From Willaertia magna (taxonomy: Eukaryota; Heterolobosea; Eutetramitea; Acrasida; Naegleriidae), in the NCBI GenBank assembly GCA_902984215.1, contig CADWAF010004617.1:1-46267 (forward strand): a stretch of DNA of 46,267 nucleotides, in the 5' to 3' direction. The notes under the pieces were generated by a model. That model saw only the letters and a list, made by a program, of their open reading frames with translations, did no database searches and was not told the origin of the DNA. Within the stretch, counting starts at the first letter, position 1. Each line of letters begins with the position of its first letter. Below, in pieces: positions 9,790 through 18,463 of the stretch. Made by a program: the position numbers and the translations under genes.

Positions 9790-12201
9790 ATGCAAATGAA
9801 CCTAAATGCCGAAACGGAAGGCAAGTACAACAAGGGTAGCCTGTCTATCAACAACTTTTCTTCCCAAAAAACATCTCGAATGCAAACCAATGATATAAGT
9901 TTTGAATCAGATAATAGAACAGACTATAGAGTAGATAATAAGAGGGTATTGGATAAATCATTAATTAATGATCCAACTACTTGTTCCTCTCTTTCAACTC
10001 AACCAACAACTGCAATTCATAACAACAATAACATTAACAATAATACTCCTCCTTCCTGTACAATATCATCAATTTTTAATAATGTTTCTACAACGTTAGA
10101 TATAAAGAAAGTAAAAGATGAAGAAGAAGAAACTGAAAGACTACCATCTATCAAGGACTTCCTTGCAGCATGTTGTTACCAAGAACAATCCATTGTTCCC
10201 AATGAAACTTCCCCCAATAACGTGTCAAACAACCATTGTTCACCAATCCTTGTTCATCAATCTTCTGCTACTTATTTGAACAACATGAATATACTATATA
10301 CACCTAATGGTTCATCTTCCCCTCATAATTTTAGTAATAGTGCCAATTTATCGATGTTTAATAACAATGCATTTAATAGTTGTAACCCAAAAAGTGCCTG
10401 CATGGAGATGTTAAAGCCTAGCAGTGGTAGTACATCTACAACACCTAACAATGCATGTTATTATACGCTGCCTACAACAATTGTTGAGCCTCCTCTTTCC
10501 AGTAACATGCATTTCAACAAAATGAGCAAAGAAAATTCCCTCCCAACCGTCCCTAACCACCATTTGACCCCCACTCCAAGCGTCCAAAGTTCACATAGTT
10601 CCTCATTGGCAAGTTTAATTGAGCAACCCTTCAATAGTGGCCATTTGCACAATCAATTTGGATCCAAAACAACCACTATCTCTCCCTTCGCTTCCACCGC
10701 TTTTGCCTTTAATAATTATGGTGCATGTAGCAATACGCCAACTACATCTATCAATAATGATAATGGTGGTGCATGTAGCACTCAAATGTTTGTTGAAAGA
10801 GATAACAAACAACAACAAACGCATACCATAAAATCTCAACAAAGAAGAAGAGGTTCTAAAACATCAAATAATGTAGAAAGTAATGGTAGTTCTGATGGTT
10901 CATATGGTACTTCTTCACAGGACACACCAAAACTATTTTTATTAAGCAAAGAAAGTGCATTTACCTCTAATTTAACAGTAAATAACGAAATAGTTAATAA
11001 TAATGATTTATTACCCTCTTTAATTGAAGTTAATTGTAGTAATGGATTTACTATCACAAAAGACAAGAAATTTAAATATTCAGTTTTTGTAAATGATAGC
11101 ATTATCATTAAAATTCCAAATCAACAGGGTATAGTTCAATTGCTTTATACTACATTTATTGAATTAAGAGTTGCAACAAATGGTGAAGAAGAATTTTATT
11201 ATTCATATGATGGTACAATATTAGAAAGTAGAAAGAGTTTTTTAGATTATTATCATAATTTCCAACAAGCTAAACAAAACAACCAAACAGCTAATGATAT
11301 GATAGTAATTGAATTACCAATTAAAAGAGATAATTCTTCAAGGAGAAGCAAGAGAAAAGCGGCTATTAAAAATAACAATGGTGCTGCGGCTAAAACCTTC
11401 CAACAAAATACCCCAGTCCAACAACAATGTAGCAAAAAACTATGTTTTGTACAATTTATTGATGAAAACAATCAAGTGCTTTTGCGTTCTGAAACTATTT
11501 GGTGTAAAAGTAAAACAAGAGAAGAAATGGAAAGAAAAAAGATTAAAGATACTAAAAGAAAGAGAGATTGCTCAACAAAACAGACAATAACAATAGATCC
11601 AATTAACACTAATACTAATAATGTAAAGGTACCTGTAAACACTACAGTACAATCCCCAATGCCAACAAAACCAAGAAATAATTTTTCACAGCACTGGTTG
11701 AGTGATTTAAATAACAGTAACAGTAATACACCACCTTTTTCTTCCGGTAGTGGGTATAATTTCGAAGAAAATCAACCAATAATATCACCAATTCGTTGTA
11801 TTAGTAATAATAATACAACTAATAGCACAACAACAAGCGTGTTAGATTTATTAGAAAGTGACACAAAGAAAAGAAGACAATCTTTACCAAATATTGTACA
11901 TACTAATTTTCCAACAACAACAAGCAATGTAATGACGAACAGTTTACTTACGAATGGTAGCCCATTAAGAACTAATCACAAACCAATCTTTTCTTTTAAG
12001 GCAACAACAGCTATTCAAGATTCCACTTTGACAGCCCCTCCAATCCCCACGCCTGTACCAACAAGGACAGCCATTACTTCCTTAAATAACACTGCCGTTA
12101 GTAGTACAAACAATAACAACAATGATAAACAACAAGGAGAAAAACCAACCTTAACCTTATTAAGTATGGTTGCTTCTGAACTACTAGTTGATGAACAATA
12201 A
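9790..12201 (+). CDS. Large Asn/Thr/Ser-rich protein, putative transcription regulator
   Basis: The frame opens at a TTG (9730), but the first ATG is 9790 (MQMNLNAETEG), giving 803 aa. About 380 N-terminal and 200 C-terminal residues are disordered and rich in Asn, Thr, Ser and Pro. A structured, beta-rich core spans about 380-590. It includes NGFTITKDKKFKYSVFVNDS, a basic patch SSRRSKRKAAIK, then KKLCFVQFIDENNQVLLRSE followed by TIWCKSKTREEMERKK. That last strand-plus-basic-helix order recalls the C-terminal edge of Ig-like DNA-binding domains such as p53/Rel/CSL, where a strand ending in V-SK is followed by a basic helix. This is a weak, by-eye analogy and no family is assigned. The basic runs (KRKRD) suggest nuclear localisation. 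Confidence 0.6.
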   Translation: MQMNLNAETEGKYNKGSLSINNFSSQKTSRMQTNDISFESDNRTDYRVDNKRVLDKSLINDPTTCSSLSTQPTTAIHNNNNINNNTPPSCTISSIFNNVSTTLDIKKVKDEEEETERLPSIKDFLAACCYQEQSIVPNETSPNNVSNNHCSPILVHQSSATYLNNMNILYTPNGSSSPHNFSNSANLSMFNNNAFNSCNPKSACMEMLKPSSGSTSTTPNNACYYTLPTTIVEPPLSSNMHFNKMSKENSLPTVPNHHLTPTPSVQSSHSSSLASLIEQPFNSGHLHNQFGSKTTTISPFASTAFAFNNYGACSNTPTTSINNDNGGACSTQMFVERDNKQQQTHTIKSQQRRRGSKTSNNVESNGSSDGSYGTSSQDTPKLFLLSKESAFTSNLTVNNEIVNNNDLLPSLIEVNCSNGFTITKDKKFKYSVFVNDSIIIKIPNQQGIVQLLYTTFIELRVATNGEEEFYYSYDGTILESRKSFLDYYHNFQQAKQNNQTANDMIVIELPIKRDNSSRRSKRKAAIKNNNGAAAKTFQQNTPVQQQCSKKLCFVQFIDENNQVLLRSETIWCKSKTREEMERKKIKDTKRKRDCSTKQTITIDPINTNTNNVKVPVNTTVQSPMPTKPRNNFSQHWLSDLNNSNSNTPPFSSGSGYNFEENQPIISPIRCISNNNTTNSTTTSVLDLLESDTKKRRQSLPNIVHTNFPTTTSNVMTNSLLTNGSPLRTNHKPIFSFKATTAIQDSTLTAPPIPTPVPTRTAITSLNNTAVSSTNNNNNDKQQGEKPTLTLLSMVASELLVDEQ

Positions 12202-12246
12202 ATCACCTTATTTTTGTAAATGGCAACAACCCATAGATTAATTTAT

Positions 12247-12765
12247 TTAATATTTTGACCATTTAAGAGTATTATCCTTAACACATGAACATGCATTGTT
12301 TTGTTGATCTTTATAAGCTCCACAACCAGCTACAAGTACTGCGACACTAAACAAAGCTGCAACACCTAAACAACTTTCTCTTTTAACTAAATTTTTAATT
12401 TGTTTACATTTAGTCTTAATACATGAACTTAAATTTAAATCGCAATTAGTTTTAGTTCCATCACAATCAGCATAACAAATATCATGATTGTTGCAACAAT
12501 TTGTGAATCCATAATAATCTGAAATTGGGTTAAGTTCACCGCTCCATCCACACCCTGTTGGTTTTACATGAAAATCTGGATTGGCTTTACGGGTTTCTCC
12601 CTTCTTACAGATCTTACAAGTAAATAATGATAAATTAACTGGTTTATTAGTAGTCATTAACTGTTTATCATCTAATCTTGGGAAAGATGTCACTGATTGA
12701 GCAATGATTGAAAATGGTTGAAGGAAAAGAAGAATGGCAAACAAAAAACAAAAAATTGTCTTCAT
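12247..12765 (-). CDS. Secreted phospholipase A2-like protein
   Basis: This 172-aa protein has a clear signal peptide (1-22, MKTIFCFLFAILLFLQPFSIIA). A cysteine-rich PLA2-type core has GCGW at 71-74 in the calcium-loop position and the active-site helix CCNNHDICYADC at 90-101, with His94 and Asp95 as the expected catalytic dyad start. About 14 cysteines after the signal suggest several disulfides. Secreted PLA2 enzymes cleave the sn-2 ester of phospholipids with calcium. The short calcium loop and the paired CxxC near residue 50 are unlike classical pancreatic types and nearer to group XII or other protist-type PLA2, but subgroup is not firm. A second hydrophobic stretch at about 134-149 is unusual for a secreted PLA2. 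Likely secreted or lysosomal/phagosomal. No intron. Confidence 0.78.
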   Translation of the reverse strand: MKTIFCFLFAILLFLQPFSIIAQSVTSFPRLDDKQLMTTNKPVNLSLFTCKICKKGETRKANPDFHVKPTGCGWSGELNPISDYYGFTNCCNNHDICYADCDGTKTNCDLNLSSCIKTKCKQIKNLVKRESCLGVAALFSVAVLVAGCGAYKDQQNNACSCVKDNTLKWSKY

Positions 12766-13134
12766 CTATATCGCGATTTTTTTAAGGGTAAAGACTTTAG
12801 TTTTCAATACCACTTTTGACATTATAACCATTCATCGGTCAACTCCGTAATTCATTTTCGTTCCCATTTTACTATAATTAATTAAGTTAAGTGCAGTGTT
12901 GACTCTATTACTGCGGAGAGACTGCAAGTTCAAATCCAGCACATGGATGGTTTTTGGTTCACTTTGTTGCTTTTAAACTTTTGTCACTTTACTGTTCAGA
13001 ATAAAGGGTTTAACAAAGAAGAAATGATCGTCTTTTTTGTAAGTAAAACGCAAAACAGTTTTCGTTTTTAAATGATTTTTAATTGTTGATGTTTTATTTT
13101 GATATTTACAAAAAAGTTTACAATTAGTTAGAAT
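12766..13134. other. Intergenic region with tRNA B-box-like sequence
   Basis: No coding gene is seen. A plus-strand stretch near 12930-12940 (GTTCAAATCC) matches an RNA polymerase III B box, but the flanking T stem pairs poorly and no convincing D arm or A box lies upstream. It is recorded as a possible tRNA relic only. Confidence 0.4.
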
Positions 13135-13446
13135 TTACAAATTAGAATATCTTGTACCATTTTTTGACCTTTCATTTATTTTCAGCCATATTCTGTCAGA
13201 CAATTTTCTTATAGAAGCACTTTCATAAAGTTGATCCAAAGTTATTGTATCTCTTAATTTCTTTTCAATCAAAAGATATAATGTGACAGCTTCTAAACTT
13301 GATATCCCCAGTTCTTTAAATAAATCTGTATCTAAATTCCATTTCGTTTTATCATATTCTTTTAAGGCTACTCTTCCTTGATTTAAAAGAAAATTTTGTA
13401 AATTATCAATAGAATTAAACGAAATGGTCAATTGGTAATTAGACAT
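13135..13446 (-). CDS. Stand-alone acyl/peptidyl carrier-like protein
   Basis: The frame extends upstream to a TTG at 13551, but the first ATG is 13446 after AAAAACAAA, giving 103 aa. The C-terminal 65 residues form a phosphopantetheine-carrier-like four-helix pattern. ELGISSLEAVTLYLLIEKKL corresponds to the carrier motif (LG-x-SSLxAVxL), with one of the paired serines as the likely attachment site. It is followed by TITLDQLYESASIRKLSDRI, the usual helix III/IV. The motif lacks the Asp of DSL found in fatty-acid ACPs and looks more like polyketide/peptide-synthase carriers. No partner synthase is in the window. A mitochondrial ACP role is unlikely because no targeting sequence follows the ATG, although the untranslated upstream frame resembles one. 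Confidence 0.6.
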   Translation of the reverse strand: MSNYQLTISFNSIDNLQNFLLNQGRVALKEYDKTKWNLDTDLFKELGISSLEAVTLYLLIEKKLRDTITLDQLYESASIRKLSDRIWLKINERSKNGTRYSNL

Positions 13447-13766
13447 TTTGTTTTTAAAATTTAAATGAATCAAAGGACAATAAACATTTATTCTTGACAA
13501 TGAATTTCTTGACAGACCATAAAGGGCATTAATTGTAATAAACTTCAACAATCCTAATTAGTTCTTTTTTTAGGGGTTGCTCCTCTAATGCCTTGTCGTC
13601 AACTATTCAAAAAAATATAATTTTTAGTGAGTACCGGTCTTCTACTTCCCAGAGCGACTTTTTTTGGCAATTACGGTCAGTTCTATCGGTTTGAGGCTCA
13701 AATTTGTTATCTTTTTAAATATATATTTTCATAAAAAATAATTATCATTAAAAAAAATTAAAGAAA
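13447..13766. other. Divergent intergenic region
   Basis: This is the shared promoter gap between the carrier-like gene and the cathepsin gene. The minus frame continues open through 13551 without an ATG and could encode an N-terminal extension if a spliced or non-ATG start is used. Otherwise no feature is seen. Confidence 0.5.
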
Positions 13767-14938
13767 ATGAAAGTATTTTTGCTCATTGTGGCAGTTTTAT
13801 GTTGTTTCATCCTTAATGTTTTTGGGGGAACTTTGGGCATCCTCATTAACAACAACAATAAGGTAGTAAACAATGATTTAAATAATGATGCAGAATTAGC
13901 TTCAATGATGGCCATTAATAAAACCTTAATTGAATCAGTTAATAATGATCCAACTTCTTCATGGATTGCTGGTGAAAATGAAGTTTTTAAAGGAATGACT
14001 TTATTACAAGTAAAGAGATTATTAATGGGAAGAGATATGCATCGTAAAAGAATGCTTAGTATTGAGGAAATGAAAAAAGTATTTAACGGTACTACTACTT
14101 TATCACAAAATAAGAGGGTTGTAGTTCCAAGAAGTTATGATCCAAGAAAAATTAGTGGATTAGCTAACTGTATTCATCCAGTTAGAAATCAACTTAAATG
14201 TGGTGGATGTTATGCATTTGGTGGTAAGTAAGAGAGAAAATTATTCTTTTTTTTAATGTGAAAAAGCTACTGCTTCTTTAAGTGATCGCTTTTGCTTAGC
14301 AAGTAGAGGAGCTGTTAATGTTGATCTTTCTCCTCAATATATGATTTCTTGTGATTCTAGAAATTTTGGTTGTAGTGGAGGATATCTAGATAGAGCCTGG
14401 TATTTCCTTTACCTTACTGGAGTTCCTACTGAATCATGTGTTCCTTATGCTTCTGGAGATGGTGTTAATAGAGCTTGTCCTGCAAGATGTACAGATGGTA
14501 AAAGTCTTAAATTATATACAACATTAGGTGTTAATTTCCCTTACACAACCGCAGATATGGAAAATGATATTTATGTTAATGGTCCAATTGAGATTGGAAT
14601 GACAATCTTTAGTGACTTTTTAACTTACAGAGGAGGTGTTTATATGAAGAGAACTGGAACTGAACGTAAGTATTGATTGTTATTAAAATAATTAAACACA
14701 TTTGTAAAGTTGGAGGACATGCAATGTCAATAATTGGTGTAAGTTAATATTTAAACTATTTTAAATTAATCTTTTAAAGTGGGGAGTTGATGGAAATAAT
14801 GTAGCTTATTGGATTGTTAGAAACAGTTGGGGTCCAAACTGGGGTTTGAGTGGATATGTTTGGATTCGTAAAGGTTTTAATGAATGTGGAATTGAAAATT
14901 ATGCAACATCTGGAATTCCAAATTTAGCTTCTGTTTAA
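13767..14938 (+). CDS. Cathepsin B-like cysteine protease (C1A), three introns
   Basis: Four exons (13767-14223, 14267-14665, 14710-14738, 14780-14938) are separated by 43-, 44- and 41-nt GT-AG introns and give 347 aa. A signal peptide covers about 1-20. A cathepsin B-type propeptide (about 57-89, [20 protein letters not shown]) precedes the mature enzyme, which begins near VPRSYDPR. The active site has Cys148 ([10 protein letters not shown]), His289 ([11 protein letters not shown]) and Asn310 (RNSWGPNWG). The usual CGSCWAF is altered to [12 protein letters not shown] and the [21 protein letters not shown] block are typical of cathepsin B. The occluding loop region ([14 protein letters not shown]) is short and lacks the paired histidines, so exopeptidase activity is doubtful and endopeptidase action is expected. 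Likely lysosomal/phagosomal or secreted. Confidence 0.9.
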
Positions 14939-15054
14939 ATAAATTTATAACTCTAATTAAAAAATAATAATTTATATAAAATTACATAATCTATAAACTA
15001 GGGGATTTTAGGCCTTAAATGATAAGGGGAAGCTTAGTTTTAAAAGAAGTATCA

Positions 15055-16184
15055 TCACCTTTTGGTTTTCTTTTGTTGTGTTGTTTGTTGTTCTTTTGTT
15101 TTCCTCTTTTTAGGGTCATTGTCTTCTTGTGACATATTACTCAATACGCCACGTAATGACTGTTGAGAAGAAGATGGTTGAGAGAAAGAAGAAGACTGTT
15201 GTGATAAAAGTGGATTATGAAATGATGAATGATTATGTACATGAAATGGTGATCCTAGACTAGAAACACCCAATTCATCTTCTGATTCTGAATTCTCAAC
15301 TTCTTCCACTTTTTTCTTACGACTTAAAAAATCTTCATTGTTTTTAATAGTTTCCATTGCAACATCTGCATTTTGTAAACTTTTTGTAATTTTAGGTATT
15401 TCTTCTGATAATTCTTCTGAACTTTGTAAAAACTTTCTAAATAATCTAACAACCTCTTCCGTTTTAAATTCAATACCGGAAGGTAAAGTATAGCTTTCTT
15501 CATTATTTGAAGAAGAAGAAGGGTTCACTGTTGGGATATTTAAATCTTCCGTTTTTGGTGGTTCTTTTAAATTTTGTAAAAATTCTTTTGATTTTTGTAA
15601 ATGTTCTAAACAAGCCTGTTTTGTATATTTTCTATGATAATTTAATCTTTCTGTCATTTCTAAAAGTTTTTTATTTAATTCTGTTACTCTTTCTTCTAAT
15701 TCGTTATCTAAAGGTTCTAACTCAACCTTTGCTATTATTTTTAATATGGTTTACAATAATAATTTACAAAAAATAATCATCAAAAATATTTACAGTATTA
15801 ATAAAAATTTAAATAAATAAATTTAAATAATAACTTACTAACAAGTTGTTTCTCAAAAGTATCCATAACTCTAACATTTGAAAGTAAATGTTTAGAAAAA
15901 GATGCATTAATCTTAGAAAATTGTTGTTCTAATGTTCTTATATCTTGTTGTGATGTCAGAGTTTTAGATTTTTCTTCAATATTTTTTTTTGTAATATCTT
16001 CAAATCCAGTTATTAAAATATTTGTTAAATTATAATCTGGTAATCGTACTTTTATTGATTTGGATAATCTTTTTTTACTTGTTTTATTATCGTTATTATT
16101 TTGTTGTTTTTGATTGATTGTCTCTTGCCTTGTGTTTCCGTTATTATCATTGTTGGGTATGTTGTTGTCGTTTGTTTTTTTCAT
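15055..16184 (-). CDS. Coiled-coil protein resembling kinetochore Nsl1/Mis14
   Basis: Two exons, 16184-15839 and 15731-15055, join across a 107-nt GT-AG intron (15732-15838) into 340 aa. The start is the ATG after nine A residues; the frame upstream opens only with a GTG at 16277. The N-terminal 50 residues are Asn/Gln-rich and basic. The middle, bridging the splice, is continuous helix (MDTFEKQLVTKVELEPLDNE, then LEERVTELNKKLLEMTERLN). It resembles the Mis14/Nsl1 block of the Mis12 kinetochore complex, where a D-EL-xRV-xL pattern is followed by a helix reaching a basic RR/HR. The C-terminus is Ser/Gln-rich and ends in KKRKTKE...KKTKR. The identification is tentative; any nuclear coiled-coil protein is possible. 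An E2F-like site lies 40 bp upstream. Confidence 0.5.
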
Positions 16185-16509
16185 TTTTTTTTTAAAAAAA
16201 ATTAATTTTTTTTCGGTAAAAAGGCGCCAAACAAGAAAACTTAAAAGAACAAGCCAACAGACAGTTGCAGTGTACACTTCTGTACAGAGTTGTTGTTGGA
16301 ATTCATAAAATGGTTTAGATTTGAGTTTTCTTACGTTGTTAATTTTAATTAATTCCGGTTTTTAATTTAGCATGGTGTGGTGGTTGTACAGAAGGAGTAA
16401 AGAAAAACAAAACCGTTACACAAATTCTTACAATCGTCAAAAGTCAGATAAAAAAACTAATCGTTAAACAAAATTTAAAATATCAAAAAAAATAATTAAG
16501 AATAAACAA
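16185..16509. other. Divergent promoter region (Nsl1-like / C2 protein)
   Basis: The gap between divergent starts contains a TTTGGCGCC element (listed separately) and TA-rich runs before each ATG. No gene is seen. Confidence 0.5.
16224..16231 (-). promoter_or_regulatory. E2F-like site (TTTGGCGC)
   Basis: A perfect match to the E2F/DP consensus TTTSSCGC on the minus strand, 40 bp upstream of the ATG of the Nsl1-like gene. E2F sites drive S/M-phase genes in animals, plants and many protists. CpG-containing words are rare in this intergenic DNA. Occupancy is unproven. Confidence 0.4.
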
Positions 16510-18081
16510 ATGAATATCCTACGAGCTATCAAAAAACGTAAAGGAGAAAGCGACGAAATTTCCACTCAAGATAAATCAGAGTCCAGCAATTCTTCCTCCT
16601 CTTCCACTACACAAGGTTTTTTCTCTTTTCTTTTTAACACAAACAACAATAACACTCAAGAAGAAGAACAAGCTATTGATATGAATGATGAAGAAGAAGA
16701 AGATGATGATTTAAACACTAGCATAAATATTGTCAATGGTGTATCAAGTATAGTTCATCCAAAGAAAAGATTGACAAATAGTAAATTTTCACAAGTAAGA
16801 AAACAATTAAATGAATTTAAGAAAATTCAAAATGAATTTAATGGAAAGGTTTCTCAAAATAAAGAAAATATACAACAACTACAACGTAATGAGGATATAC
16901 ATGTAACTCAATCTCCTTCCTTTAAACAATATCAAAAACAATCATTAAGGTACGATAATGAAAATAAAGAAAATGCAAATAACACAACAATTGCTACTTC
17001 TTTAGCTAGAGAAAGAATGTCAGATAAAAGAAGAACTAGCAATGCAAGTAATGTTTCAGGATTGACAAATCACATATCATATGGCACACCAACACCAACT
17101 AAAAAGAAGAGTTTATTAGCTTCACTCTTTTCATTTGGATCTGCTTCTTTAGAGAATCAAACAACAACAGGTGTTAATGATTTAATGTTAAATAGTCCAA
17201 ACACATTAGCTATGGCATATAAGAAAAAGGATGAAGAATTACAAAGAATTAAAGAACAATTTAAATGTCCTTTATATACCTTAACGCCACCAAAAAGTCC
17301 AATGATACAATCCACTTCTTCATTGTTAGCTTTAGCTAATGGTTCTTTCCAATCACCACAACAAGCAAGATCTTCTAATAGGAAATCTGTTAGTTTGAAT
17401 TTAACTGAAGGTGGTGGTTGTGAAGAATCTTTAATGGATAAAAAGAGAAAGTTAAGTCGTTATGAAAGTGAAAATAATAATGAATTTAAATTTGAACTTG
17501 ATGAAGAAGAAAAACCAATGATAAGAAAAGATTCAAAATTTGCAAATCAAACTTATTATTGTTATACTTTTAATTTAATATTATTAAAGGGATTAAACAT
17601 AAAGAATTCTGGTCACGGTTTTAAAGAAGCTTCCAATGTTTATGCAATAATGGAATTAGGTCAATGGAGGCAAACATCTAAAGTGAAGATGAACACTAGA
17701 AATCCAGTGTGGAATCAATCTTTCCAATTTCAATTTATAAGTCCTTATAATCCAGAACAACCACCTCATAAACAACATATTGTTGACAGTAGTAATAGCT
17801 CTAAGGTTTTAAAAATTAAATTATATGATTATGATGAAATCTTTGAACATATGCCATTAGGAGAACTTGAAGTTGACATTAGACATTTAGTTTTCCAATG
17901 TATAGAAGATGAAGGAAAGAAAAACGAAAGTGGTAGAGTTTTTATGAAACGTTCACCAACTTACAAACAATCATATCCATTAGAAGGAGTTGACCCAAAG
18001 TTTAACTCTCAATTACAAATTCAATATCGTTTAGAATTTCATTTTGACAAAAAGAATAGCGTTGTATATAATTTCTTTTAA
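16510..18081 (+). CDS. C2-domain protein with long disordered N-terminus
   Basis: This is a 523-aa protein. Residues 1-340 are disordered, Ser/Asn/Glu-rich, with acidic runs (DEEEEDDD) and phospho-type motifs (TPTPTKKKS, LTPPKSP). A C2 beta-sandwich covers about 347-515. It reads YTFNLILLKGLNI, VYAIMELGQWRQTSKVKMNT, RNPVWNQSFQFQF, LKIKLYDYDEIFEHMPLGEL, VDIRHL and YPLEGV. The calcium-binding loops keep YDYDEIF in loop 3, but loop 1 (KNSGHGFKEAS) lacks the usual Asp pair, so calcium binding may be weak or absent. C2 domains bind membranes or proteins; no catalytic domain accompanies it. The gene is intronless and divergent from the Nsl1-like gene. Confidence 0.78.
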   Translation: MNILRAIKKRKGESDEISTQDKSESSNSSSSSTTQGFFSFLFNTNNNNTQEEEQAIDMNDEEEEDDDLNTSINIVNGVSSIVHPKKRLTNSKFSQVRKQLNEFKKIQNEFNGKVSQNKENIQQLQRNEDIHVTQSPSFKQYQKQSLRYDNENKENANNTTIATSLARERMSDKRRTSNASNVSGLTNHISYGTPTPTKKKSLLASLFSFGSASLENQTTTGVNDLMLNSPNTLAMAYKKKDEELQRIKEQFKCPLYTLTPPKSPMIQSTSSLLALANGSFQSPQQARSSNRKSVSLNLTEGGGCEESLMDKKRKLSRYESENNNEFKFELDEEEKPMIRKDSKFANQTYYCYTFNLILLKGLNIKNSGHGFKEASNVYAIMELGQWRQTSKVKMNTRNPVWNQSFQFQFISPYNPEQPPHKQHIVDSSNSSKVLKIKLYDYDEIFEHMPLGELEVDIRHLVFQCIEDEGKKNESGRVFMKRSPTYKQSYPLEGVDPKFNSQLQIQYRLEFHFDKKNSVVYNFF

Positions 18082-18463
18082 ACATAGTGTATGTGTGGAA
18101 AAGAAAATAAAAACACAAAGTTATCAATTAAATTTTTTAAAAGGTAAAAGGAGAGCTTCTACTTGCTTGATGACTACCAACGTTGCCCTAACTGTTTACC
18201 TTATAGCCACGCTTTGATTAAGCAGTCACTCCCACTCATTTCTGCTCTCCCATACATTACATTCTCTTGCAAACCACCACAAAGACCACACCTTATAAAA
18301 CACGTTTATATTATGGTTAGTCAATTACCTACAACCTCTTATAGGAAACGTTCTGTTTGAGGTAAACACCAATTAAAATTGTGTGTAATTTGTCAAAATT
18401 AAGAATGTGATTTTCAAAAGAGAGAAAACGTGTTTTCAGCTTAAAGTTTTTGAGTAAAAAAAA
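18082..18463. other. Intergenic region with C-rich patch
   Basis: Positions 18160-18360 are richer in C on the plus strand than neighbouring gaps. A 65-codon frame there starts only with TTG and resembles no family, so no gene is called. It may be a long leader of DPM1 or an unrecognised RNA. Confidence 0.45.

Noticed and set aside
18163..18360. 65-codon plus-strand frame upstream of DPM1
   Set aside because: It starts with TTG and matches no family; composition rather than coding explains it.
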